64,000 nt of DNA from Algoriphagus sp. AK58 (GTDB lineage: Bacteria; Bacteroidota; Bacteroidia; Cytophagales; Cyclobacteriaceae). Below the pieces are notes generated by a model. The model did not search any database, had not been told where the DNA came from, and saw only the letters and a list, made by a program, of their open reading frames with translations. The stretch covers positions 1-64,000 of the forward strand of contig NZ_QEIG01000001.1 in NCBI RefSeq assembly GCF_014324365.1. The letters run 5' to 3'. Every line of letters begins with the position of its first letter. Within the stretch, counting starts at the first letter, position 1. The translations under genes were made by a program, and so were the position numbers. This document shows positions 45,022-55,951 of the stretch, piece after piece.

Positions 45022-45202
45022 TGGGACAAAAATAGGCAATTCCCTTGGGTTGATTTAAAAGCTCCCTATGGAATACCTTTTCAGGTTTGGGTATTGATGG
45101 ATTTCAAAGGAATTTATATTCTCCAAAATGACCTTTGATCCATTTGATAAATTTCTTTTAGTCTAAAGTTTTTGGAATTGATACTCTTGAATTAACTCTA
45201 TT

Positions 45203-45619
45203 TCAACTCTTTCCTATTCCAGTTTTATTAATGTGGTCAAGTAAAGCCTGATCTAAAGCACTGCATATTTCCCAAAATTTAGAGTCCATTTCTTCTATAT
45301 CTTTTTCCAATTGGGACTCAGGAAATTTATCAAATTGTTCTTGTCTGGCATCTGGACCTTGCGGAATACCCTCAGGGAAGTATGATTTATTGAACTTTCT
45401 TAGTTGATTTGCTATGGAGGTAAAGTTGAGATATTCTAAGTCCTCAATGGTATCTGAATTTCTGTCTGCCCCATTATTCATGTAATGATCCCATAGCCCG
45501 TCTGTGATCAATGGTTCAATGTTGAACCATACTCGTTGTTCTCTGCTTAGTTTGTTATAGTCTGAAAATCCCGTCTCAACTATTTTTATGTAAGCTGTCT
45601 GAGCTTCATCTCTTGTCAT
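45203..45619 (-). CDS. DUF4375 (DMP19-like) protein
   Basis: A 138-residue acidic cytosolic protein. EQRVWFNIEPLITDGLWDHY and NGADRNSDTIEDLEYL match the DUF4375 pattern (Leu-Trp-Asp-Tyr with a downstream Asn-Gly-Ala-Asp), a fold related to DNA-mimic protein DMP19. Whether it mimics DNA is not known. It is 12 bases after the SDR stop on the same strand and lower in GC than its neighbours, so it may be a recent arrival. Confidence 0.72.
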   Translation of the reverse strand: MTRDEAQTAYIKIVETGFSDYNKLSREQRVWFNIEPLITDGLWDHYMNNGADRNSDTIEDLEYLNFTSIANQLRKFNKSYFPEGIPQGPDARQEQFDKFPESQLEKDIEEMDSKFWEICSALDQALLDHINKTGIGKS

Positions 45620-45631
45620 AGATGTAATTAT

Positions 45632-46459
45632 TTAAATCACTCCCAAGTTTTTCAAGACCGATTCGCTGTAGTCCCAAAGTCCTGCAGAAAGCTTTTGATT
45701 TCTTGCCAGGGCACTCGGCGTTTTTGGCTTTTTCTTGATGTAATAGCCTCCATTTCGGAGTTGACTTTTGGGTGTGGTAGCTAGGAAAATAGTGGTTTGT
45801 GCACCGGCTTTTGGGCTGATGAAAATGAGCTTGCTTATCTCAATGATCAGCTTGGCCCAGAGGGAAGTTTCCGATCCAAAAGCCGTTTTCACCGCACCCG
45901 GATGCAGGGCGTAGGTACTTATTCCTTTGCTTTCAAATCTATTTTTCAATTCATTGGAAAAGAGTATGTTATAAAGTTTACCTTTTCCATAGGCTGTTCC
46001 GGTATTTGCGCTCTTCAGTAGACCAAAATCCTTGCTTGGATCAGTGGCGATTTGATGTGCGATGGAGCTGACGTGTATGATTTTTGCTTCTCCTCGGATC
46101 AGCGCAGGCATCAGTTCCCGTGTCAGAAGAAAATGCCCGAGATGGTTGGTAGCGAAAGTCAGATCGAGTCCTTCGGAAGTCTTTTTCCCTGCAGGAAACA
46201 TGCCCCCCGCATTGTTGATCAACAGGTGAATTTCTTTGCATTGCTCAAGAATCTGGATCGCGCCTTTTTTGACCTCAGCCATGATGCTCAGGTCCATGGG
46301 GATCAGCACGATTTTTTCCTTTTGGAATAGGTGCTGAATCATTTTCTCGGCTTTCTTGATATTTCTGACTGGCAAAAATACCCGATCAGCAATCGGCATT
46401 AAGGCCTTGAGTGTTTCCCAACCGATTCCGGAAGTGCTTCCTGTAAGTACTAGATTCAT
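45632..46459 (-). CDS. Short-chain dehydrogenase/reductase
   Basis: A 275-residue SDR of the retinol-dehydrogenase-like group. TGSTSGIGWETLKAL is the cofactor motif, LINNAGGMFP the NNAG element, and the catalytic Ser and Tyr-Lys are in IIHVSSIAHQI and TAYGKGKLYNIL. LHPGAVKTAFG follows. The ATG at 46459 (MNLVLTGSTSG) is used; an upstream in-frame ATG (46495) adds 12 residues without a family match. Substrate unknown. Confidence 0.9.
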   Translation of the reverse strand: MNLVLTGSTSGIGWETLKALMPIADRVFLPVRNIKKAEKMIQHLFQKEKIVLIPMDLSIMAEVKKGAIQILEQCKEIHLLINNAGGMFPAGKKTSEGLDLTFATNHLGHFLLTRELMPALIRGEAKIIHVSSIAHQIATDPSKDFGLLKSANTGTAYGKGKLYNILFSNELKNRFESKGISTYALHPGAVKTAFGSETSLWAKLIIEISKLIFISPKAGAQTTIFLATTPKSQLRNGGYYIKKKPKTPSALARNQKLSAGLWDYSESVLKNLGVI

Positions 46460-46639
46460 ATATTGAGGAGGTTTGTGATAAAGACAAAAAATCAAGTAGC
46501 TTGGTTTTCAAGAGTATGAAAATGACCTTGATTTTGAAAAAGTTCCTTGGAGCAATTTTTTGTACTTTTGGACTAATCGCCTGAGAAAAATTGAATTTTC
46601 CTGCAGAAAATCCTGCTTAACCTGACCTTTTTTGACCTT

Positions 46640-47461
46640 ATGTCAAAGAAATTTATCGATATCGAAAAGGCTATCGCCTCCAAAAATCCCAAGCTTCTGA
46701 AGTGGATGCCTGGCTTTGTATTGAAGTACATCAAGCGGGTGACTCATGAAGCTTGGCTCAATGAGGTGCTTGAGAAGCATTTGGAAAAAAAGGGGGTGGA
46801 CTTTGCCGACGCATTGATCGAGGAATATCAGGTAGAGGTGGTGCTTCATGGAGTGGAAAATATACCCAAAGAAGGAGGCGTAATCCTAGCGGCCAATCAT
46901 CCCCTAGGTGGAATGGATGGGATTGCTTTTGTTCATGCTGTGGGCAAAATCCGTCCCGATATCCGCTTTTTGGTCAATGACCTGCTGACCACGGCTTTTA
47001 ATAATTTCGAACCCATTTTTGTGCCGGTCAATAAGCATGGGAAAAACTCCAAAGAGGCCAATCTGAAAATTGAAGAAGCTTACTCCAATGGACATGCGGT
47101 GTTGATTTTTCCGGCAGGATTGGTATCCCGCAAGCAAAATGGAATAATAAAAGACTTGGAATGGAAAAAAAGTTTTGTCACCAAAGCAAGAAATTACCAA
47201 TTGGATATACTGCCTTGCCATATCGGAGGTAGGAATTCTGAGTTTTTTTATAATCTTGCCATGTGGCGAAAAAAATTGGGAGTGAAGGCAAACATAGAGA
47301 TGTTTTGGCTGGTGGACGAAATGTATAAGCAGCGAGGCAAACGAATCGATATTCGTATCGGAAAGCCAATTTCCCACACTCAGTTTGATCATCCAAAAAA
47401 CGATGCTTCCTGGGCAGTAAAAATCAAAGACGAGGCCTATAAATTAGGATCTAATGCATAA
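46640..47461 (+). CDS. glsA: Lysophospholipid acyltransferase, probable O-acyltransferase of glycine/ornithine lipids
   Basis: A 273-residue PlsC-type acyltransferase. The catalytic motif is NHPLGGMD (H87, D93; an HX5D variant of HX4D), LPLAT block 2 is in EPIFVPVNKHGKN, and FPAGLVSRKQNG resembles block 3. It overlaps by 8 bases the next gene, an OlsB-like N-acyltransferase. In Bacteroides the same pair (GlsB plus GlsA) makes N-acyl and then O-acyl glycine lipids, and in flavobacteria the pair can be fused; here they are separate and the O-acyltransferase comes first. A -7 box TACTTTTG is at 46563. Confidence 0.85.
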   Translation: MSKKFIDIEKAIASKNPKLLKWMPGFVLKYIKRVTHEAWLNEVLEKHLEKKGVDFADALIEEYQVEVVLHGVENIPKEGGVILAANHPLGGMDGIAFVHAVGKIRPDIRFLVNDLLTTAFNNFEPIFVPVNKHGKNSKEANLKIEEAYSNGHAVLIFPAGLVSRKQNGIIKDLEWKKSFVTKARNYQLDILPCHIGGRNSEFFYNLAMWRKKLGVKANIEMFWLVDEMYKQRGKRIDIRIGKPISHTQFDHPKNDASWAVKIKDEAYKLGSNA

Positions 47462-48419
47462 ACTCGAACCTATCATCCAACCTGTTTCCCGTGAATTGCT
47501 GAAAAAAGAGCTAACCCAAGAGCGGTTTTTGCGGCATACCAATAATGGAGACAACTTGGTGTATCTAGTCAATTACCATAACGCACCCAATGTGGTCAGG
47601 GAAATTGGACGGCTTCGGGAGTTGACGTTTCGGGCTGCAGGCGGAGGTACGGGCATGGCTTTGGATCTCGATGACAATGACACCTGCGAAAAATGCTACG
47701 ATCAGCTGATCACCTGGAATCCGGAGGATGATGAAATTGTAGCCGGATATCGACTCATCATGTGTAAAAATGCCATCCTACCTGATGGTTCCATCAATTT
47801 GTCCACAACGCATCTTTTCGATTTTTCTGAGAAGTTTATCAAAGAATTTATCCCCTACACGCTAGAGTTGGGGAGATCTTTTGTCCAGCCAAAATATCAG
47901 CCGGGCTTGGACAACAGAAAGGGAATTTTCAGTCTGGACAATCTTTGGGACGGTTTGGGGGCGGTCGTTTTGCTCAATCCCGATGTCAAGTATCTGTTTG
48001 GGAAAGTGACGATGTATCCCCATTTCAATCGGGAAGGAAGAGATCTTTTGCTCTTTTTTATGAATCATTATTTTCCTGATCATGAAGAATTGGTTAGGCC
48101 TAAGCAAAATCTACGCTTGAGCTATGAGACTGATATTCTTAACCGGCCAAATCCATTTGAAGGCCTGGATTACAAAGAAGGCTACAAGGTGCTCAACGGA
48201 CGTATCCGAGCTTTGGGAGAAAACATTCCCCCGCTGATCAATACCTACATGAATCTTTCTCCGACCATGCGGACTTTCGGAACTGCGCTCAATGATGAGT
48301 TTGGAGAGGTGGAAGAGACCGGAATCATGATCACCTTGGCTGACATTTATGAAAGTAAAAAACACCGCCACATGGACACTTTTGAGCGGGACAGGAATTA
48401 TGGAAGTCGCCAAAGCTGA
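47454..48419 (+). CDS. glsB: OlsB/GlsB-like N-acyltransferase
   Basis: A 321-residue GNAT-type acyltransferase of the OlsB family. REIGRLRELTFRAAGGGTGM followed by ALDLDDNDTCEKCYDQLI, EIVAGYRLIM and LELGRSFVQPKYQ are characteristic. It forms the first amide bond in ornithine, glycine or related aminolipids, using acyl-ACP. Coupled with the O-acyltransferase by an 8-base overlap, so the two enzymes probably make one diacyl aminolipid in the inner membrane. The amino acid headgroup cannot be read from sequence. Confidence 0.87.
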   Translation: MHKLEPIIQPVSRELLKKELTQERFLRHTNNGDNLVYLVNYHNAPNVVREIGRLRELTFRAAGGGTGMALDLDDNDTCEKCYDQLITWNPEDDEIVAGYRLIMCKNAILPDGSINLSTTHLFDFSEKFIKEFIPYTLELGRSFVQPKYQPGLDNRKGIFSLDNLWDGLGAVVLLNPDVKYLFGKVTMYPHFNREGRDLLLFFMNHYFPDHEELVRPKQNLRLSYETDILNRPNPFEGLDYKEGYKVLNGRIRALGENIPPLINTYMNLSPTMRTFGTALNDEFGEVEETGIMITLADIYESKKHRHMDTFERDRNYGSRQS

Positions 48420-48786
48420 AAAGAAGAAAACCCTGTTGGTGGGAGCAACAACTAATCCCTCAAGATACGCTTTCATGGCAGCCCAAATGTTTGAGGAAAG
48501 GGGTTTGGAATTTATTCCCATCGGTATCAAAAAAGGGCAGGTGTTGGGAAGAGAAATTCTTGACTTAAGTGAAAAGCCCGCCCTGGAAGGTATCCATACC
48601 ATTACACTTTATATCGGTCCATCAAATCAGGCGGAGTGGATTGATTATCTGATTGGCCTCAAGCCCAAGCGAATCATCTTCAATCCAGGCACCGAGAATC
48701 CCGTTTTTTACCAGAAAGCTAAAGAAGCTGGGATAGAGGTACTTCCAGCCTGTAATCTGGTCATGCTGAGCACAGGGCAATTTTGA
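48400..48786 (+). CDS. CoA-binding protein (YccU family)
   Basis: A 128-residue Rossmann-type CoA-binding domain protein. TLLVGATTNPSRYAFMAAQ opens the fold and FIPIGIKKGQVLGREI, LYIGPSNQAEWIDYLI and IIFNPGTENPVF follow the family. The ATG at 48400 is preferred; it overlaps the glsB stop by 20 bases. Role unknown, possibly redox or CoA-linked regulation; it is likely carried with the acyltransferase operon. Confidence 0.85.
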   Translation: MEVAKAEKKKTLLVGATTNPSRYAFMAAQMFEERGLEFIPIGIKKGQVLGREILDLSEKPALEGIHTITLYIGPSNQAEWIDYLIGLKPKRIIFNPGTENPVFYQKAKEAGIEVLPACNLVMLSTGQF

Positions 48787-48908
48787 TGATTTGGGAGTCA
48801 AAAATCTCCGGTAGATGCTTGGGATAAAGCTGTGCCAAGTCACTTTTTTTGTCTATCTTGGCCCATCTAAAAAAGAACACTAAATCACCTTTTTAGGCCC
48901 ATTTTTAG

Positions 48909-50885
<1,977 letters not shown>

Positions 50886-50891
50886 TCATCA

Positions 50892-50916
50892 GGGGCTTAG
50901 TTTAAGCCCCTTTTTT
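50892..50916 (+). terminator. gyrB terminator
   Basis: GGGGCTTA and TAAGCCCC form a perfect 8-bp stem with a three-base loop, followed by six T. It begins 7 bases after the gyrB stop. Confidence 0.92.
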
Positions 50917-50975
50917 GCAAAGATTAGCATAGAAAAATCCTTTTGGAATTTTATCACATAAGATCTTCTCGAACT

Positions 50976-53099
50976 ATGAAACTGGCAGTGGGAGATAAAT
51001 ACGAGTCCATCATCCAAAAAAGTGACTTGGTCAGCCGAGACCTAAGTTGGGTAAAATTTAATGAGCGAGTGTTGGATCAATCCAAAAAACCGTTCAGGAC
51101 AATTTTCGAAAAACTGAAGTTTTTGGCTATTACAGCTTCAAACTTGGATGAGTTTTTTATGATCCGTGTGGGTTCTTTGTACAATTACCTCGACTACGAA
51201 AAGGAAAGGGTGGATTATTCTGGTCTTAGAGAAGAACCTTTCAAAGAAAAATTGATGAAAGACTGTCAGAGCTTTCATCAGGACCAACATCAGCATTTTA
51301 CCCAAGTGATTCTTCCGGAATTACATCAGGAGGGTATTTCTGTGGTCAATGTTTCCAAACTCACTGAAGAGGAGCAAGAAAAAGTAAGACAGTACTTCAT
51401 CAAAGCGATTTATCCCATGCTTACGCCCATGGTGTATGACGGGTATCGTACCTTTCCGATTTTGATGAATAAACTTTTGGTTTTTGGGGTGGTAACGACC
51501 AGTCCGGGAGAGCGGAAGGATATGCGAAAGATGAGTTTCGTGCAGATTCCTGCCAATATCCCCAGGTTTTTTGAAATCGAAAGGGAAAACTCCCTTACCC
51601 TGATTCCTATTGAAGAAGTGATCCGTGAAAACCTGATTTCTCTTTTCAGAAATGTGGAGATCGAGTCGGTAAGCCTTTTCCGAATTACTCGAAACGGGGA
51701 TTTCACCTTGGAGGAAAGTGAGGATATGGATGCCAACTTCCTGGAGGAAGTAAAGCGAAAGCTTATGGAGCGAAAGACAGGAAGGGTAGTGAGAATTGAA
51801 ATCGAGGAAGGCTACTCCAAATGGATGCTCAACTCTTTATTAGAAAGATGGAACCTCCGTCCTGATTCAGTCTTCCTGGTTAGACGTGCCAGCATGATTG
51901 ATTTTACAGGCCTTTGGCAGATCGTTGGCAATAAGCGTTTTAGAGACCGTTTGCCGCAGATCCCCGAACCTGTCAAGCCTCTTTCTTATCCCGAAGAGGG
52001 ACGTGCTGACATTTTTGAAATCCTCAAAGAAAAAGACATCCTGCTTCACCACCCTTACAATAACATCGATTCCATTTTGGATTTGATCGAAAAGGCTGCT
52101 GAAGATCCTGATGTAATGGCCATAAAAATGACTATTTACCGATTGGCCAAAGAAAGCAGAATCACCAAGGCCCTCCTCCGAGCAGCCGAAAACGGTAAAC
52201 ACGTGTCTGTGCTCTTTGAGGTAAAAGCGCGTTTTGATGAGGAAAATAATATCCGGGAAGCTAAAAAACTTCAAAAAGCGGGATGTTTTGTGATTTACGG
52301 GATTTCAAACCTAAAGACCCACACCAAGCTCCTATTGATCGTCAAAAAAGACGATCAGGAAATCACAAGGTATGTTCACTTAGGATCCGGAAATTATAAT
52401 GAGGATACAGCGAGGCTGTATACAGATATTGGCTTGTTGACTACCAATGAAATTCTGGCGAATGATGTGTCGGAGTTTTTCAATGTAATCACAGGTCACT
52501 CGGTACCTAGTGATTACCGCAATTTGATCACAGCACCAAGGGATATGAGGAATCAATTGATCGAGTTTATCGAGCAGGAGGCCGAAAATGCCAGAAATGG
52601 CCTTCCAAGTGGGATATTTATCAAGGTAAACTCTCTGGAGGATTCGGAAATTATTTATGCCCTTTACCGTGCTTCTCAGTCCGGGGTGAGAATAAAGCTT
52701 ATTGTAAGGGGGATCTGTTGTCTCCGTCCAGGAAGACCTGGTCTTAGTGACAATATCGAGGTCATTTCCATTGTAGGGGACTTTTTGGAACACAGCCGTA
52801 TTTACCACTTCCACAACAATGGCCATACACGTACCTATTCGGGCAGCGCGGATATGATGGTAAGAAGTTTTGACAAGCGTTTAGAGTCCTTATTTAAAGT
52901 AGAATCCCCGCTTCTTGAAAGACAATTGATGAATATCCTTGCCTTTAACCTAAAAGACAATGTGAATTCCTATGTCATGCAGGAAGACGGTACCTACGTG
53001 GTCAAAGTACCCAATGAAGGGGAACCTGACTTTAATGTACACAAGGAGTTTTTTGATGTGGATGCAGAGGAAGTGATGAAGGTGAAATTAGTAGACTAA
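50976..53099 (+). CDS. ppk1: Polyphosphate kinase 1
   Basis: A 707-residue Ppk1 that polymerises ATP gamma-phosphate into polyphosphate. RDLSWVKFNERVLDQ and ITASNLDEFFMIRVGSLY form the N-terminal domains; the autophosphorylated and second catalytic histidines are in KTHTKLLLIV and YHFHNNGHTRTYSGSADMM. The ATG at 50976 is preferred over a TTG at 50943. A MITE-like repeat begins directly after the stop codon, leaving no room for an ordinary terminator, so the element may supply it. Confidence 0.96.
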   Translation: MKLAVGDKYESIIQKSDLVSRDLSWVKFNERVLDQSKKPFRTIFEKLKFLAITASNLDEFFMIRVGSLYNYLDYEKERVDYSGLREEPFKEKLMKDCQSFHQDQHQHFTQVILPELHQEGISVVNVSKLTEEEQEKVRQYFIKAIYPMLTPMVYDGYRTFPILMNKLLVFGVVTTSPGERKDMRKMSFVQIPANIPRFFEIERENSLTLIPIEEVIRENLISLFRNVEIESVSLFRITRNGDFTLEESEDMDANFLEEVKRKLMERKTGRVVRIEIEEGYSKWMLNSLLERWNLRPDSVFLVRRASMIDFTGLWQIVGNKRFRDRLPQIPEPVKPLSYPEEGRADIFEILKEKDILLHHPYNNIDSILDLIEKAAEDPDVMAIKMTIYRLAKESRITKALLRAAENGKHVSVLFEVKARFDEENNIREAKKLQKAGCFVIYGISNLKTHTKLLLIVKKDDQEITRYVHLGSGNYNEDTARLYTDIGLLTTNEILANDVSEFFNVITGHSVPSDYRNLITAPRDMRNQLIEFIEQEAENARNGLPSGIFIKVNSLEDSEIIYALYRASQSGVRIKLIVRGICCLRPGRPGLSDNIEVISIVGDFLEHSRIYHFHNNGHTRTYSGSADMMVRSFDKRLESLFKVESPLLERQLMNILAFNLKDNVNSYVMQEDGTYVVKVPNEGEPDFNVHKEFFDVDAEEVMKVKLVD

Positions 53100-53103
53100 A
53101 TGA

Positions 53104-53272
53104 AAGAGACTGTCTCATAAGGACTGTTTGTGACATTGAGCACCTGACCAACGAGAGTTGGGCAGATCGAAATGTGTCCTGGATCGCTAGAATCGGCCTT
53201 CGACTCCAGTCACCCTGGGTGAAGTCGAAGGGTCGGGCTGACAATAATGCCCCTTTATGAGACAGCCTCTTT
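53104..53272. mobile_element. MITE-like element after ppk1
   Basis: Terminal inverted repeats: AAGAGACTGTCTCATAAGG (53104-53122) against CCTTTATGAGACAGCCTCTT (53253-53272), 20-base arms with one substitution and one indel. The 130-base interior has no open frame and holds a nested palindrome (CTTCGACT at 53199 with AGTCGAAG at 53223-53230). This matches a non-autonomous element whose ends resemble IS-type termini; no transposase is nearby. Its right arm is followed by T6, so it may also terminate ppk1. Confidence 0.65.
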
Positions 53273-53418
53273 TTTATAAAAAGTGTGTGTGATTCACTAC
53301 GTCTTTTAGTTACTTTGTTCAATTTACTATTTCTAGAATTCTTTATGGGTTAGCTTTTTAGAAATTAAAATCCGCTGTATATTATTTTGAGTTTTAATCA
53401 TTTCTAAAATAAATATTT

Positions 53419-54315
53419 ATGAAAAGACTGTTTATTATTTTGTTCGCTTTGGGAATCTCAACATCGGCTTTTTCACAAACAGACACTATTCCTGTCAAGA
53501 AAGACACCAGTTATTGGTTAAAATCAATAGAAGGAACGTTTGCCTTAAATCAGGCTTCATTCAGTGGCAATTGGACTGGAGGTGGCGTGAATTCGGTGGC
53601 ATTTAGTGCGGGTCTGCTCGCTAGGGCCAATTATGCCAAAGGTCTATGGTCATGGGACAACAATCTTGATTTGTTATACGGGGTCGTCAAAAACCAAGGC
53701 GAAGACGGGAGGAAATCCAATGATAGGATATTCATTGACTCCAAAGTAGGTCTTAAGGCAGGAGATAAATGGAATTATTTCTTCTCAGCGAATTTCTTGT
53801 CACAGTTTGCACCCGGATATAGGTTTACCGACACAGACAGGACGTTAATTTCCAAATTTGCAAACCCCGCCTACTTTACGACCTCACTTGGTATGGAGTA
53901 CAAACCCAATGAGGAATTCAGTTTACGAATATCCCCCTTTTCCCCCAGGTTTACTTTTGTGACGGATAAGGAACTTTATCTCAATGAACCCAAGAACTAT
54001 GGTGTTCCAATAGGTCAGACAGTTCGTACCGAATGGCTTGCCTTTAATTTATTGGCAGATTGGAATAAACAACTTTCAAAAAACATCAATCTCAAGGCCA
54101 GATACCAAATGTATGCTAACTACGAGACTTTTGCTTTCGATGCCATCGACCATCGCCTTGATTTGGTTCTGGCAGCAAAGGTTTCCAATTTGGTCAGTGT
54201 GACTCTCACCAGTCTGGTGATTTATGATTTGGACCAGGACGAAAAAGTACAATTTAGCCAGGGCTTGGGGATTGGGTTGGTATTTAAACGGGGCAACTTT
54301 CCTGAGAAGAAATAA
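53419..54315 (+). CDS. DUF3078 outer-membrane beta-barrel protein
   Basis: A 298-residue exported protein. The signal peptide ends in STSAFSQ, and the mature chain begins with the DUF3078 signature FALNQASFSGNWTGGGVNSV and alternating amphipathic strands ending in aromatic residues (FSQGLGIGLVFKRG). DUF3078 proteins are predicted small barrels of Bacteroidota outer membranes with no assigned activity. The MITE-like repeat lies upstream. No close operon partner. Confidence 0.88.
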   Translation: MKRLFIILFALGISTSAFSQTDTIPVKKDTSYWLKSIEGTFALNQASFSGNWTGGGVNSVAFSAGLLARANYAKGLWSWDNNLDLLYGVVKNQGEDGRKSNDRIFIDSKVGLKAGDKWNYFFSANFLSQFAPGYRFTDTDRTLISKFANPAYFTTSLGMEYKPNEEFSLRISPFSPRFTFVTDKELYLNEPKNYGVPIGQTVRTEWLAFNLLADWNKQLSKNINLKARYQMYANYETFAFDAIDHRLDLVLAAKVSNLVSVTLTSLVIYDLDQDEKVQFSQGLGIGLVFKRGNFPEKK

Positions 54316-54340
54316 AAAAATGCAATTTTTTATTTGGGAT

Positions 54341-54370
54341 TTTGATTTAATGAGAATTGTATTATTTTTG
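54341..54370 (+). promoter_or_regulatory. Promoter of a candidate small RNA
   Basis: TTTG, an 18-base spacer and TATTTTTG match both Bacteroidota boxes exactly. A start near 54377 leads to the terminator at 54420-54450 and not to any coding frame. Confidence 0.5.
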
Positions 54371-54376
54371 AATTCA

Positions 54377-54450
54377 TTGTGGTAGTTAAATAATAGTTGG
54401 TTTAGTTTTCAAATAAAGGGCAGGGGATCTTCTCCTGCTTTTTTATTTTT
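54377..54450 (+). ncRNA. Candidate small RNA between DUF3078 gene and tRNA-Arg
   Basis: A short transcript of about 70 bases is predicted from the promoter at 54341-54370 to an intrinsic terminator (GCAGGGGATCTTCTCCTGC followed by TTTTTTATTTTT). There is no open frame of note. The hairpin could instead be the late terminator of the DUF3078 gene, which ends at 54315 without one of its own; direction and terminator fit both. Confidence is limited. Confidence 0.35.
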
Positions 54451-54601
54451 GAGTCCTTGAATAGTGCAATTTTTTTGCAAATCAATTGGATCGTTTATCC
54501 CCGGATTTCATATGTTCCTATTCCTGAAATCTGATCATTTTGGGAAGGTTTTATCAAAGGATAATAAAGTTTGTCTGATCCACTTTTAGATTATGTCTTT
54601 G

Positions 54602-54632
54602 CAAAAAAAAAGCCCAGACTTTCGTCTGAGCT
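54602..54632 (-). terminator. Terminator after tRNA-Arg
   Basis: On the minus strand AGCTCAGAC and GTCTGGGCT pair (with one G-T) around GAAA, followed by nine T. It starts just after the tRNA CCA end. Confidence 0.88.
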
Positions 54633-54709
54633 TGGTACACTCGGAAGGATTCGAACCCTCAACCCTCGGAGCCGAAATCCGATATTCTATCCAGTTGAAC
54701 TACGAGTGC
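54633..54709 (-). tRNA. tRNA-Arg (anticodon TCG)
   Basis: A 77-base cloverleaf with encoded CCA. The acceptor stem pairs GCACTCG with CGAGTGT (G1-U72 at the first position), the anticodon stem is TCGGA/TCCGA around the loop TTTCGGC (anticodon TCG), and the T-arm is GAGGG-TTCGAAT-CCTTC. Discriminator base A73 agrees with arginine. It begins 10 bases after the sucC stop on the same strand, so it may be cut from the sucC transcript. Confidence 0.95.
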
Positions 54710-54719
54710 GTTTTGTTTA

Positions 54720-55934
54720 TTATGCTTCAAGAGCTGCTTTTACTCGCTCTGCTGCTTCTTTTAATGTAATGGCTGAAAATACTTTCAAACCAGATTCGTC
54801 GATGATTTTGGCACCTTCTTCAGCATTAGTGCCTTGAAGTCTTACAATAATCGGAACTCTAATGTCACCGATTGATTTGTAAGCTTCTACCACTCCGTTT
54901 GCAATACGGTCGCATCTTACAATACCACCAAATACGTTGATCAGAATAGCTTTTACATTTGGATCCTGAAGAATGATTCTGAAACCAGCCTCTACCGTAG
55001 TGGCATTTGCTCCACCTCCTACGTCAAGGAAGTTTGCAGGCTCTCCTCCGGAAAGCTTGATCATATCCATGGTAGCCATCGCAAGACCAGCGCCGTTTAC
55101 CATGCAACCCACGTTTCCGTCAAGCTTTACATAATTCAGACCAGATTTTCCGGCTTCTACTTCCAAAGGATCTTCTTCGGCTAAGTCTCTGAGTTCAGCA
55201 AGCTTTGGCTGACGGTAAAGCGCATTGTCGTCCAAGTTTACTTTTGCATCTACAGCCAAAATCTTATCATCAGAAGTCTTCAACACTGGGTTGATTTCAA
55301 ACTGAGAAGAGTCAGTAGCAACGTAAGCATTGTAAAGAGCGGTGATAAATTTCACCATTTCTTTATGAGCATTTCCGGAAAGGCCCAATTTGAAGGCTAC
55401 TTTTCTGGCTTGGAAACCCTGAAGACCAACCTTTGGATCGATCCATTCTTTGATGATTTTTTCAGGATGGTGCTCTGCTACTTCTTCGATATCCATTCCC
55501 CCTTCGGTAGAAGCCATGATCACATTGGATCCGGTAGCTCTGTCCAAAAGGATGGACATGTAATATTCTTTAGGTTCGGAGGCTCCAGGATAATACACAT
55601 CCTCAGCGACCAAAACTTTATTTACTTTTTTTCCTTCGGCACCGGTTTGGATGGTTACCAATGTGCCTCCCAAGATCGCCGCAGCTTTTTCTTTGACGTC
55701 TTCCAGCTTTTTGGCAAGAACTACACCTCTTGAGCCTGTTTCTTTAATTTCGCCTTTTCCACGACCACCTGCGTGAATTTGGGCTTTGATCACGTACCAG
55801 GAAGTACCTGTCTGAGCGTTGAGTTTTACTGCTGCTTCGTGAGCCGCTTCAGGAGTGTCAGCTACAATGCCTTCCTGAATTCTTACTCCGTAACCTTTCA
55901 ATACTTCTTTAGCCTGATATTCGTGAATATTCAT
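54720..55934 (-). CDS. sucC: Succinyl-CoA ligase [ADP-forming] subunit beta
   Basis: A 404-residue ATP-grasp subunit of succinyl-CoA synthetase in the citric acid cycle. MNIHEYQAKEVLKGYGVRI is the standard start; VIKAQIHAGGRGKGEIKETG is the nucleotide loop, NCVNG-like MVNGAGLAMATMD and GGGANATTVEAGFRII follow, and VFGGIVRCDRIANGVVEA is the conserved end. The ATG at 55934 is supported by a promoter at 55952-55983, which lies inside the longer open frame starting at 55997. The sucD partner is not in the window. Confidence 0.96.
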   Translation of the reverse strand: MNIHEYQAKEVLKGYGVRIQEGIVADTPEAAHEAAVKLNAQTGTSWYVIKAQIHAGGRGKGEIKETGSRGVVLAKKLEDVKEKAAAILGGTLVTIQTGAEGKKVNKVLVAEDVYYPGASEPKEYYMSILLDRATGSNVIMASTEGGMDIEEVAEHHPEKIIKEWIDPKVGLQGFQARKVAFKLGLSGNAHKEMVKFITALYNAYVATDSSQFEINPVLKTSDDKILAVDAKVNLDDNALYRQPKLAELRDLAEEDPLEVEAGKSGLNYVKLDGNVGCMVNGAGLAMATMDMIKLSGGEPANFLDVGGGANATTVEAGFRIILQDPNVKAILINVFGGIVRCDRIANGVVEAYKSIGDIRVPIIVRLQGTNAEEGAKIIDESGLKVFSAITLKEAAERVKAALEA

Positions 55935-55951
55935 CTTACCAAATTTTTGCC

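Noticed and set aside
53104-53272. CRISPR or attenuator for ppk1
   Set aside because: Only one pair of inverted ends and no repeat-spacer order; a MITE-like element explains it better.
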